From the NCBI GenBank assembly GCA_035548055.1, contig DASZTL010000002.1, positions 53,525 to 117,524 of the forward strand: a stretch of 64,000 nucleotides of DNA, given 5' to 3'. The stretch is from DASZTV01 sp035548055. GTDB taxonomy: Bacteria; Actinomycetota; Actinomycetes; JAFAQI01. Position 1 is the first letter of the stretch. Each line of letters starts with the position of its first letter. Shown in pieces: positions 16,842 to 24,736 of this stretch. Both the position numbers and the translations under genes were made by a program. Under the pieces are notes generated by a model. That model did no database searches. It saw only the letters and a list, made by a program, of their open reading frames with translations, and had not been told where the DNA came from.

Positions 16842-17360
16842 GTGTCTGGCAGGTTGATCGGCTTTCCGAACCCCGTCGACGAGCGTGCAGCACGCACCGT
16901 GGCCGGCGTGGTGATGGTGGCAAGTGCGGCCCTGCTGGTCCTGAGCGGCGCGGCTGGTCACGCGTGGCTTTGGGGCACCACGGTGCTCGCCTACGGCTTC
17001 GTCGCCCGTGTCCTCAGCGGCCCGACACTCAGCCCGCTCGGTCGATTTGCCGTGAGCGTGGTCGCCCCCCGGCTCGGTGAGCCGCGACTCGTGGCGGGAC
17101 CGCCAAAGCGGTTCGCACAGGCAATCGGTGCCGCCGTCACCCTGCTGGCTGTCGTGTTGTTCGTCCTCGGGCATCCGCTCGGTGCCCAGATCCTCCTCGG
17201 CGTGATGATCGTGGCGGCTGGGCTCGAGTCGATCTTCGGCTACTGCATCGGGTGCAAGGTGTTCGCCGGCCTGATGCGGCTGGGGCTGATCCCCGAAGAG
17301 ACCTGCGAGGCCTGCAACAACCTCGCCCTCCGCACACCCTCTGTCGTGGAGCGCGCCTAG
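16842..17360 (+). CDS. DUF4395 family membrane protein
   Basis: The 172-residue protein matches DUF4395: FPNPVDERAARTVAG at the N-terminus, AYGFVARVLSGPTLSPLGRF, the loop GPPKRFAQAIGA, and the Cys motifs GYCIGCKVF and CEACNN near the C-terminus. Four hydrophobic segments are visible. The paired CxxC motifs facing the membrane suggest redox or sulfur chemistry; DUF4395 proteins often sit near thioredoxin- or rhodanese-type genes, which are not seen here. The start is set at GTG 16842 because AGGAGG lies 6 nt upstream; the open frame back to a TTG at 16818 would place that site inside the gene. It is followed closely by the nitronate monooxygenase gene. Confidence 0.88.
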   Translation: MSGRLIGFPNPVDERAARTVAGVVMVASAALLVLSGAAGHAWLWGTTVLAYGFVARVLSGPTLSPLGRFAVSVVAPRLGEPRLVAGPPKRFAQAIGAAVTLLAVVLFVLGHPLGAQILLGVMIVAAGLESIFGYCIGCKVFAGLMRLGLIPEETCEACNNLALRTPSVVERA

Positions 17361-17377
17361 CGCAGATAATGCGCATC

Positions 17378-18508
17378 ATGCGCACTCCGCTCTGTGACCG
17401 CCTCGGGATCGAGTTCCCGATCTTCGCTTTCAGCCATTGTCGGGACGTCGTCGCGGCCGTCACGAATGCCGGTGGGATTGGGGTCCTGGGGGCCGTGGCC
17501 CACAGCCCGGCCGGCCTCGAGGTCGATCTCGCATGGATCGACGAGCAGACGGGCGGCAAGCCGTACGGCGTCGATCTGCTGCTCCCGGTCAAGTTCGCCG
17601 ACACGGCGGCGGATCGCGCCGGGGCCCCCGCGCCGGCCGCGGAGGACCTGTTCCCCGCCGACCAGGTCGCGTTCGTCGACGGCATCCTCAGCCGTCACGG
17701 CGTGCCGGAGCTCGCCGGGGAGGCCGGGCGGCGCCGCGGGATCATGAGCGTGTCACCGGAGGCCAACTCCACCCTCCTCGACGTCGCGATGGCGCACGAC
17801 ATCAGGCTGCTCGCGAGCGCGCTGGGTCCGCCGACCCCTGAGCTGATCGAGCGGGCCCATGCCCGCGACATCGTCGTCGCGGCACTGGTGGGCGCGAAGT
17901 CGCACGCGCAGCGCCAGGTGAACGCGGGAGTCGATGTGATCGTGGCGCAGGGGACCGAGGCGGGCGGCCACACCGGACAGGTGTCGACGATGGTGCTCGT
18001 GCCGGAGGTCGTGAAGGCAGTCGCACCGGTCCCCGTCCTCGCGGCCGGCGGCATCGTCACCGGCGCGCAGGTCGCAGCCGCGATGGCGCTCGGAGCGCAG
18101 GGTGTGTGGTGCGGCTCGGTCTGGCTCACGACCGCCGAGGCGGAGACCGATCCCGTCGTGAAGCAGAAGTTCCTGAGCGCGACGTCGAGTGACACCGTCC
18201 GCTCCCGCTCGCTCACCGGCAAGCCGGCGCGCATGCTTCGTACGCCGTGGACCGACGAGTGGGAGGCCCCGGAAGCGCCGGCGCCGCTGCCGATGCCGCT
18301 GCAGAGCATGCTCGTCGCCGACGCTCAGGTCCGGATCGCCCGTGACGCGCGGACCGCGGGCAGCGGGGCCGAACAGCTAGCGACGTACTTCGTCGGCCAG
18401 GGCGTCGGCCTCATGGACCGGGTGAAGCCGGCCCGTGAGGTCGTCGAGGAGATGGTCGCCGGTTACCTCGAGGTCGCGGAGCGGTTCGCGAGCCAGGTGG
18501 CGGACTAG
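17378..18508 (+). CDS. Nitronate monooxygenase / 2-nitropropane dioxygenase family
   Basis: The 376-residue TIM-barrel flavoprotein begins with the family start LCDRLGIEFPIFAFSH, followed by VTNAGGIGVLGAVAH. The FMN phosphate-binding strands are clear: VDVIVAQGTEAGGHTGQVST and VPVLAAGGIVTGAQVAAAMA, then LGAQGVWCGSVWLTTAEAET. The enzyme would be FMN-dependent and oxidise nitronates, or act as an enoyl reductase-like protein, as some actinobacterial members do. Two ATG codons are in frame at 17369 and 17378; the second fits the family start and has GATAAT 7 nt before it. It follows the DUF4395 gene by 17 nt and its stop overlaps the stop of the secreted-protein gene on the other strand. Confidence 0.9.
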   Translation: MRTPLCDRLGIEFPIFAFSHCRDVVAAVTNAGGIGVLGAVAHSPAGLEVDLAWIDEQTGGKPYGVDLLLPVKFADTAADRAGAPAPAAEDLFPADQVAFVDGILSRHGVPELAGEAGRRRGIMSVSPEANSTLLDVAMAHDIRLLASALGPPTPELIERAHARDIVVAALVGAKSHAQRQVNAGVDVIVAQGTEAGGHTGQVSTMVLVPEVVKAVAPVPVLAAGGIVTGAQVAAAMALGAQGVWCGSVWLTTAEAETDPVVKQKFLSATSSDTVRSRSLTGKPARMLRTPWTDEWEAPEAPAPLPMPLQSMLVADAQVRIARDARTAGSGAEQLATYFVGQGVGLMDRVKPAREVVEEMVAGYLEVAERFASQVAD

Positions 18509-19896
18509 CAGCCGGTCTTGACCTGGAGCTGGTGCGCCTTGTTGGTGATCGGCGAGTCCGGAACCGCCATCCCGCCGCCACCGAGCACGACCCCGCAGGT
18601 CCCGGCATACACCGCGGGCAGCGGGTAGATCGGTAGCGCGGGGGAGCCCATCGGGTCCGGGTCCTCGTAGAACTGGAAGCCCGGCTCGTTGGTCACCTTG
18701 TGCACCTCGCGCTGGCGCCAGTAGTCCATGCCGCCGCGAGCGTTCTTGGTGCCGGTGGGCGATGCGTTCTTCCGTGAGGTGTTGCAGTTCTTCGGGGAGT
18801 CCGGCTGCGGCTCGTCCTCGCCCTGCTCACCGCCGCTGTTGCAGTTGTAGGGGTCCCATTTCTTGCCGGTGTAGTCGTACACGTTGCGCTCGGAGTCGCG
18901 GCCGTGGCCCCGGCACTGGTTGTGCTTCAGATCTTCGCCGGTGTTCGAGTGGCACCCCTCGTAGACCGTCTGCTTCTGGCTGGTCAGTGAGAGGCAGATG
19001 CCGTCGGCGCAGAACCCGGTCGCGGCGTTGAGCAGGCCCTCGGGCTGCGACAGCGTGCCGGACTCGGCGAGTCGGTACGGCGTGAGGGCGAGCATGACGC
19101 CGCCGCCGTCGGACGGGCCGTTGATGCTGCCCTGGCTGTGCGGAGAGGTGTACGGACCTTCGCCGTCGTGCTCACCGTTGTCGCTGTTGTCGTCCATCCC
19201 GTAGTAGAGGATGAAGCCCTCGGTGAGGAGCTTGGTCAGGTTCTGCTCGGTGCCCGTGTCGGGCGTGAGAGTGGTCTTTCCGAAGTCGCCGCCCGGGATC
19301 CCCTCGCACTTGTAAGGGAACGACGGGAGCATCGCCGCGAGCGGGCAGTAGTACTCGTAGTAGTCGGCGTTGAGGCTGAACCCGGCGCCCTTCTTGTTGT
19401 TGCCGCAGCCGTACTTCTGCTGGCTGTTGGCCTTCCGCACCGTCGTGTACTTCTCGCCCTCGGGGGCGCGCCCGCCGGTGCCGTCGGTGTTGACGGCGAT
19501 GCAGGCGGCGTGCGGCGAGCCGCTCTGTCCGGGGAAGCCCAGCGAGTACAGGGTCTGGGTTCCCTTCGAGTGCTCGTCGTTGGGTGACTGCATGATCCCG
19601 GCCGACACCCAGTAGGTGTTCAGCTTGCCGTGGTCACCCTGGCGCTTCGAGTTGTTGTAGCCGTTGTTGGGATTTCCGTCCGTCGTGCCACCGCTTTGCA
19701 GGCTGAGCTGGGCGTTGTGGCAGCCGGGATAGGTCTTGTAGGCCGGAGTGTTCCAGTCCGTGTCCTGGTAGTTGCAGTGCTGCTGCGACGGGCTGTAGGT
19801 GCCTCCGTTCACGGCGAAGGCCACGCCGGCTCCGGCAACCGAGAGCACGAGACCGGCGATGCCGGTGAAGGAGAGGGTCGCGATCCTGCTGCGCAT
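18505..19896 (-). CDS. Cysteine-rich secreted protein of unknown family
   Basis: I do not recognise this 463-residue protein. It has a clear signal peptide (LSFTGIAGLVLSVAGAGVAFA) and no later membrane segment, so it should be released. The mature part has fourteen cysteines, including the last residue, and is rich in Asn, Gly, Tyr, Asp and Ser with few hydrophobic stretches. This suggests a disulfide-bonded extracellular protein. Segments such as GGTYSPSQQHCNYQDTDWNT and GFILYYGMDDNSDNGEHDGE have a carbohydrate-binding or surface-protein flavour, but no domain is assigned. ATG at 19896 has AGGAGG 7 nt upstream. It diverges from the GntR-ABC operon across a region with two palindromes, which suggests shared regulation. 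Confidence 0.75.
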   Translation of the reverse strand: MRSRIATLSFTGIAGLVLSVAGAGVAFAVNGGTYSPSQQHCNYQDTDWNTPAYKTYPGCHNAQLSLQSGGTTDGNPNNGYNNSKRQGDHGKLNTYWVSAGIMQSPNDEHSKGTQTLYSLGFPGQSGSPHAACIAVNTDGTGGRAPEGEKYTTVRKANSQQKYGCGNNKKGAGFSLNADYYEYYCPLAAMLPSFPYKCEGIPGGDFGKTTLTPDTGTEQNLTKLLTEGFILYYGMDDNSDNGEHDGEGPYTSPHSQGSINGPSDGGGVMLALTPYRLAESGTLSQPEGLLNAATGFCADGICLSLTSQKQTVYEGCHSNTGEDLKHNQCRGHGRDSERNVYDYTGKKWDPYNCNSGGEQGEDEPQPDSPKNCNTSRKNASPTGTKNARGGMDYWRQREVHKVTNEPGFQFYEDPDPMGSPALPIYPLPAVYAGTCGVVLGGGGMAVPDSPITNKAHQLQVKTGC

Positions 19897-19919
19897 GCGG
19901 AAGCCTCCTGCGGGCGAAC

Positions 19920-19937
19920 TATGACGCTTGCGTCATA
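19920..19937. promoter_or_regulatory. 18-bp palindrome upstream of secreted-protein gene
   Basis: TATGACGC and GCGTCATA form 8-bp perfect arms around TT, 23 nt upstream of the ATG at 19896. The position fits an operator over the promoter of the minus-strand gene. The regulator that binds it is not known. Confidence 0.55.
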
Positions 19938-20032
19938 TTCATCGTCGACCACTTCGACATCTGCTCGCCACTTCCTGCGCGTGCCGGATCCCGCCGCGGG
20001 CTCGTGCTTGACGGCCAAGCCGTCGAGTGGTG

Positions 20033-20060
20033 CTATTTATCTACCTAACTAGATAAATAG
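20033..20060. promoter_or_regulatory. 28-bp perfect inverted repeat, candidate YtrA-type operator
   Basis: CTATTTATCTA and TAGATAAATAG are perfectly complementary 11-bp arms around CCTAAC. The element is AT-rich in a G+C-rich setting and ends 8 nt before the GntR start at 20069; it also holds the only A/T-rich hexamers that could serve as a -10. It is the likely binding site of the GntR protein, giving autoregulation of the operon. Confidence 0.65.
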
Positions 20061-20068
20061 AGGTGACA

Positions 20069-20461
20069 GTGATCGAGTTCCACTTGGACAGCCGGTCGGG
20101 CGTCTCGCCGTATCAGCAGATCGTTCAGCAGGTCCGCCACGCGCTCCGGCTTGGTCTGCTCGAGCCCGGCGACCAGCTGCCAACGGTCAAGGACGTCGTG
20201 GCGTCACTCGCGATCAACCCGAACACCGTGCTGAAGGCATATCGGGAGCTCGAACACTCGGGGCTGGCTGCCGGCCGGCCGGGAGTCGGCACGTTCGTCA
20301 CCGCGACGTTGTCGGATGCGCCGCTCGCTGCGCAGCTGCCGCTGCGAAGGGAGCTGGAGCGCTGGCTCGTGAAGGCGCGAACGGCCGGCCTTGATGACGA
20401 GTCCATCGAGGCGCTGTTTCGTGACTCCTTTCGCAGCGCGTCCGCGCGGGACATCGCATGA
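20069..20461 (+). CDS. GntR family regulator, YtrA subfamily
   Basis: The 130-residue protein is typical in length for the YtrA subfamily, which keeps the winged helix-turn-helix and only a short helical tail. Motifs seen: IEFHLDSRSGVSPYQQIVQQ, VRHALRLGLLEPGDQLPTV, KDVVASLAINPNTVLKAYRE, LEHSGLAAGRPGVGTFV. GTG at 20069 is preferred over GTG at 20063 because AGAGG lies 5 nt before it and the family usually begins at this point. It starts just beyond the 28-bp palindrome, overlaps the ABC ATPase gene by ATGA, and is expected to repress this operon until an envelope-active signal is present, as YtrA does in Bacillus. Confidence 0.9.
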   Translation: MIEFHLDSRSGVSPYQQIVQQVRHALRLGLLEPGDQLPTVKDVVASLAINPNTVLKAYRELEHSGLAAGRPGVGTFVTATLSDAPLAAQLPLRRELERWLVKARTAGLDDESIEALFRDSFRSASARDIA

Positions 20462-21351
20462 GTAGCGCACTGACCGCGGCTGGCCTCGGCAAGCGGTACG
20501 GCCGCAAGTGGGCGTTGCGGGGGTGCACGGTGGAGATCCCGGACGGCCATGTCGTCGGCCTCGTCGGTCCCAACGGAGCAGGCAAGAGCACGCTGCTCAA
20601 TCTGATGGTCGGCTTGCTCGCCCCCAGCGAAGGCTCGCTCGAGGTACTCGGCCGCCGTCCTGCCGCTGACGCCGAGCAGCTCGGGCGCGTCGGCTTCCTG
20701 GCGCAGGACGCACCCGTCTACGGATCGATGTCGATCGCTGACCATCTGCGCTTCGGTGCCCATCTCAACCCGCGCTGGGATGCCGGGTTCGCGCAGGAAC
20801 GCCTCGATGCGCTCGATCTCGATCCCAAGCAGCGAGCCGGTCGCCTCTCGGGCGGGCAGCGAGCGCAGCTTGCCCTCACGATGGCGCTCGCCAAGCGACC
20901 GCAGCTCCTCTTGCTCGACGAGCCTGTCGCGGCACTCGATCCCCTGGCGCGACGTGACTTTCTCGCCACCCTGACGTCCTACGTAGCCGAGCACGGGATC
21001 AGCGTCGTGATGTCCTCGCACCTGCTCGCCGACCTCGAACGGGTCTGCGACTACCTCCTGCTCGTTTCCGCCGCGCAGGTTCAGCTCGCCGACGAGGTCG
21101 AGGAGCTACTCGCCCACCATCGACGGATCAGCGGTCCTCGGCGGGACCTGTCGACATTGCCCGCTGACCAACAGGTCATCTGGCAAAGCCACACCGAACG
21201 GCAGACGACGGCGGTGATCCACCTCGAAGGTGCGATACACGATCCGGCGTGGCAGGTTGACGAGCTGTCGCTCGAGGACGTCGTACTCGCCTACATGGGC
21301 GGCGGGGCGCAGGCGCCGCCGAGCCGTCCGTTGCTCGGAGTCGCACGATGA
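20458..21351 (+). CDS. ABC transporter ATP-binding protein (YtrB-like)
   Basis: The 297-residue ATPase has Walker A GPNGAGKST, Q-loop region VGFLAQDAPVYGSMSIADHL, the signature LSGGQRAQLALTMAL, Walker B LLLLDEPVAALDP and the switch His in SVVMSSHLLADLE. A C-terminal extension of about 80 residues follows the ATPase core, as in the group of ABC exporters controlled by YtrA-type regulators. It pairs with the permease gene that overlaps it by ATGA. The complex would sit in the cell membrane and export, or relieve stress from, a peptide or lipid compound; the cargo cannot be read from sequence. Confidence 0.92.
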   Translation: MSSALTAAGLGKRYGRKWALRGCTVEIPDGHVVGLVGPNGAGKSTLLNLMVGLLAPSEGSLEVLGRRPAADAEQLGRVGFLAQDAPVYGSMSIADHLRFGAHLNPRWDAGFAQERLDALDLDPKQRAGRLSGGQRAQLALTMALAKRPQLLLLDEPVAALDPLARRDFLATLTSYVAEHGISVVMSSHLLADLERVCDYLLLVSAAQVQLADEVEELLAHHRRISGPRRDLSTLPADQQVIWQSHTERQTTAVIHLEGAIHDPAWQVDELSLEDVVLAYMGGGAQAPPSRPLLGVAR

Positions 21352-22403
21352 CGTGGATGAGCTGGCGCCAGGTGCGATCGGGAGCGTTCGCCGCGTTCGG
21401 GATCCTCGTCGCCATCGTCGTCACCCTCGGGTTCACCGGGGTGCATCTGTCCAACCTCTACGCCGACTATCGGTCCTGCAGCGGCTTCACATGTGGCTCG
21501 TCGTTCAACGCCGTCACCCGCAGCTACCACCACGTGAGATGGGTCGGCGCGCTGTTGATCCTCGTTCCCGCGTTCGTGGGCATCTTCTGGGGGGCTCCGT
21601 TGGTCGCCCGCGAGCTCGAGACGGGGACGTTCCGGCTCGCGTGGGCGCAAGGGGTGAGCCGCGAGCGTTGGCTCACGAGTCGCTTGGTGGTCTCCGGAGT
21701 CGTGTCAGCGGTCACGACTGGTGCGCTGACCTTCGCTTTCACCTGGTGGGCGATTCCGATCGATCGCCTCCAACACAACCGCCTTGCCCCTTCGGTCTTC
21801 GCCGAACGCGGAATCGTTCCCGTGGCATACGCGCTGTTCGCATTCGCCCTGGGCACAGCGGTAGGCACGGTGCTTCGGCGAACAATGGCAGCGATGGCTG
21901 TCACGCTCGTCGGCTTCACCGCGGCGCGGGTGGTGACCCAGATCTACGTCCGACCGCATCTGCTCTCGCCGCTGACGAAGGTCGTGCCGCTCAACGCGCA
22001 ACTCGGCATCGGCATCGATCGGACCACCGCCGGACTGCATCTTGTGCCGGACGGCACGCCGAAGCTGCCTGGAGCTTGGGTCACCGGAAATCGCATCGTC
22101 GACTCGGCGGGCCACGGTCCGACCACTGCGTATGTGAACCACGCGTGCCAAAGCCTGCTGGCCCACACGCCGCCGCCGGGGACAGGTGGACCCGGCCCCA
22201 AGGGGCGGCCGATCGACGGTCCGGCATTCCAGGCGATGCAGGAGTGCCTGAACAACCTGTCGGCGCGCTTCCACGAGGTGGTGTCCTACCGGCCGGCCTC
22301 GCGGTTCTGGGAGCTCCAATGGCTGGAGTCCGCGATCTTCCTCGGGGCAGCCGCGTTGCTCGTGTCGCTGTCGGTCTTCTGGGTCCGGCGCCGGTTGGTC
22401 TAG
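21348..22403 (+). CDS. ABC-2 type transporter permease
   Basis: The 351-residue protein has six hydrophobic segments: near residue 20 (FAAFGILVAIVVTLGF), 65 (GALLILVPAFVGIFWGAPLV), 110-130, 150-165, 170-190 and at the C-terminus (SAIFLGAAALLVSLSVFWV). The motif ARELETGTFRLAWAQGVSRERWL after the second segment is the cytosolic coupling region of ABC-2 permeases. A large extracytosolic loop of about 130 residues lies between the fifth and sixth segments, which is unusual for a simple exporter and could bind a ligand or the secreted neighbour. It is the last gene of the GntR-ATPase-permease operon and converges on the CocE-like gene. Confidence 0.88.
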   Translation: MTWMSWRQVRSGAFAAFGILVAIVVTLGFTGVHLSNLYADYRSCSGFTCGSSFNAVTRSYHHVRWVGALLILVPAFVGIFWGAPLVARELETGTFRLAWAQGVSRERWLTSRLVVSGVVSAVTTGALTFAFTWWAIPIDRLQHNRLAPSVFAERGIVPVAYALFAFALGTAVGTVLRRTMAAMAVTLVGFTAARVVTQIYVRPHLLSPLTKVVPLNAQLGIGIDRTTAGLHLVPDGTPKLPGAWVTGNRIVDSAGHGPTTAYVNHACQSLLAHTPPPGTGGPGPKGRPIDGPAFQAMQECLNNLSARFHEVVSYRPASRFWELQWLESAIFLGAAALLVSLSVFWVRRRLV

Positions 22404-22407
22404 GCGG

Positions 22408-24723
22408 TCAGCCCTTCTGGTTCGCAGTCCGCGCGTACGGCCGGCACGGCTCGTTGCGCAGGCTGCCGCACTCGGGCAGACCGGTCGGGACCGAGATGCC
22501 CGGGATCACCGGCAGGTAGAGCGCCGACGGTCGCGACTTCGAGAACGCGAGCGAGACCTTGCTGGTGCCCTTCACCGGACGGGGGTGCTGGAAGGACCAG
22601 ATCGGCTGGGCGCCGTTCGGTGCGGCGATGGTGACCCGGATCCGGCTGCCCGCGCGGTAGGCGTGGCCTTCGTAGTACAGCGGGATCACGACCTTGACGT
22701 ACTTGCCCTTGGGCATCGGCCGCGCGTCCTGCTCGCGGAAGCTCGGAACCGGTGCGAGCAGCGTGCTCGGCTGGGCGAAGATCGTGTGCTTGCGGGTCTC
22801 GAGCTTGCGCTCACTGGCTCGAAGCCAGCCACCCTGCACGAACACCTCGTTGTGCTCGGGTGTCACCTCGCTGACGGTTGCCTGGAGGTCGACGTCACGG
22901 GTTGAGGACTTGACCCAGAGGTGGATCGAGCCGGCGCCGACGACGGTTGTGTCGGTCTTCAGGGGAGGTGTGATGTAGGACACCGCGGTGCCAGCCGGGT
23001 TCTGCTTCCAGTTCCAGTGCCACTGCGAGGCGTTGCCCCACAGCCCGCCGCTACCCGTGCTGCCGATGAAGTCGGTCAGCGGCACCGCGTGCGGGTCGGC
23101 GGTGTACTTGTCCACGCCGCTGCCCGCCCGCTTGGCGGTCAGCTTGCCCCCACTGCCGAGGAACCACCTCGTCGCCTTCGTGTTCGGGATCGGGAACTTC
23201 GAGAAGGACTTGCTGAACCCGGCGTACGGGTTGCCGGCCGTGTACTGGCCGAGCGGGTCGGTGCCCGCGCCGTTGTCGAAGTTGACGCGGATCGACGGCT
23301 GGGCCTTGAACTTGGCCAGCGCCGCGTCGTACGTCGGCTGCAGCTGAATCGGGTCGACCGGCAGAGTGACGATCGCACTCGACGGAAGGCCCAGCGCCAT
23401 CTGGTAGACCACCGGCGCGGCCGCTTTGATGACTGCCGAGTTGATCAGTGGTGCCTGCTTCGCGACGTAGAGCTCGAGGAAGTCGTACAGCCGGTTGAAC
23501 GTGTCCGGGTCGAGTGAGTCGGTGTGGACGCCGTTGGTGAAGGTGAACCACTTCTGCTTGGTGCCGGTGAAGTGCTGCGCGAGGTTCATGCAGTGCCCGC
23601 CGGTCTGCTCGTCCTCGAACTGACACGCCATGAACGTCGGCACGTGGATCTTGTGCACGAAGGTGAGCGGGTCGAGGCCGTCGGCGTACGACGGGTGGTA
23701 GTGGGTGTTCGCGGCGATCGTTGCCGGCAGGTCCTGCGCCTCGCCGTGCAGCACCTGGTTGCTCTTGCAGGTCTTGTCGCCGGCCAGGATCCGCTTGTAG
23801 GCCCAGGTCTGGCCGCCGTGCGGCCCGGCCGGCTTGGCCTGGTACTGCCGCTCGTTGGCCCACGCGACGGCAAACCCGTCGTTGAGGATCCCGCCCGGCT
23901 CGAGCGTCGTCGCGGTGGCGTCGATCACCGAAAGTGGCGCGATCGCAGCAAGTGACGGCGGGTTGGTCTGCCCGGTGAACAGCTGGCTGATGCCGCCGTA
24001 GGAGATGCCCTCCATGCCGACCTTGTGGTTCTTCACCCAGGGCTGGCGCGCGATCGTCTCGATGACGTCGTAGCCGTCGAGCGACTGCATCCGCTCGAAG
24101 AAGTTGAACGACCCGCCGGAGCACCCGGTGCCGCGCATGTTCACATCGACGACCGCGAAGCCCATGAGATTCGCGAGGATCGCGATGCCGCTCTCCGGCC
24201 CGTCCGGGTTCGCGTACCCGTACCCGGCGTACTCGATGAGCGTGGGGTACGGCGGGGCGTAGTCGGGAATTCCGGACGGGAGGACGACGTCAGGCAGCCC
24301 GAGGCCGGCCGGGCTCGTCGGCGGGTGGACGTAGTAGGCGAGCTTGGTGCCGTCGCGGGTGGTCAGGTAGCCGTAGCCGTGGTCGGGGATCGACTGGTTG
24401 TAGACGCCCGGGTCCCACGGCTTGTCGGTGTCGCGATGAACCGTGACGGCTGCCGACTTCTGGCCTGCCTGGACCACGCGGTATCCCTTGCCGGGCTTCA
24501 CGTCTCGGAAGACGACGCCGCCGAGCGAGTCAGACGCCTGCCTGGCAACGCGGTGGCCGGCGCCGTTGAGGAGGGTCGTCGGTGCTCCGGGCTGCAGACC
24601 GGTCGCGTAGACCTGGCGAGCACCGCCGTGCGCGCTGACCTTCGCCGCAGCGCTTGCGCTGGCGGCTCCGAGCGGGATGACGAGCCCGGTGACGAGGAGT
24701 ACGGCGACGGCGATCTTCTTCAC
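22408..24723 (-). CDS. Secreted CocE/NonD (S15) family hydrolase
   Basis: The 771-residue protein has a signal peptide (KKIAVAVLLVTGLVIPLGAA), an N-terminal beta domain, then the alpha/beta hydrolase core of the X-Pro dipeptidyl-peptidase / cocaine-esterase group: DGTKLAYYVHPP, VVDVNMRGTGCSGG, nucleophile Ser in GMEGISYGGISQL, acidic residue in CQFEDEQTGG and His in FTNGVHTDSL. The C-terminal part (about residue 560 on: GAGSIHLWVKSSTRDVDLQA, VKVVIPLYYEGHAYRAGSRI) is the jelly-roll domain of the family. It is predicted to cleave esters or peptides outside the cell. GTG at 24723 is chosen because the signal peptide begins there; the open TTG at 24750 would overlap the upstream gene. Confidence 0.88.
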   Translation of the reverse strand: MKKIAVAVLLVTGLVIPLGAASASAAAKVSAHGGARQVYATGLQPGAPTTLLNGAGHRVARQASDSLGGVVFRDVKPGKGYRVVQAGQKSAAVTVHRDTDKPWDPGVYNQSIPDHGYGYLTTRDGTKLAYYVHPPTSPAGLGLPDVVLPSGIPDYAPPYPTLIEYAGYGYANPDGPESGIAILANLMGFAVVDVNMRGTGCSGGSFNFFERMQSLDGYDVIETIARQPWVKNHKVGMEGISYGGISQLFTGQTNPPSLAAIAPLSVIDATATTLEPGGILNDGFAVAWANERQYQAKPAGPHGGQTWAYKRILAGDKTCKSNQVLHGEAQDLPATIAANTHYHPSYADGLDPLTFVHKIHVPTFMACQFEDEQTGGHCMNLAQHFTGTKQKWFTFTNGVHTDSLDPDTFNRLYDFLELYVAKQAPLINSAVIKAAAPVVYQMALGLPSSAIVTLPVDPIQLQPTYDAALAKFKAQPSIRVNFDNGAGTDPLGQYTAGNPYAGFSKSFSKFPIPNTKATRWFLGSGGKLTAKRAGSGVDKYTADPHAVPLTDFIGSTGSGGLWGNASQWHWNWKQNPAGTAVSYITPPLKTDTTVVGAGSIHLWVKSSTRDVDLQATVSEVTPEHNEVFVQGGWLRASERKLETRKHTIFAQPSTLLAPVPSFREQDARPMPKGKYVKVVIPLYYEGHAYRAGSRIRVTIAAPNGAQPIWSFQHPRPVKGTSKVSLAFSKSRPSALYLPVIPGISVPTGLPECGSLRNEPCRPYARTANQKG

Positions 24724-24736
24724 GAGGTCGAGACTT

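Noticed and set aside
22585..23517. Val/Arg-rich plus-strand frames
   Set aside because: They are mirror images of the CocE-like gene, which has a complete catalytic domain.
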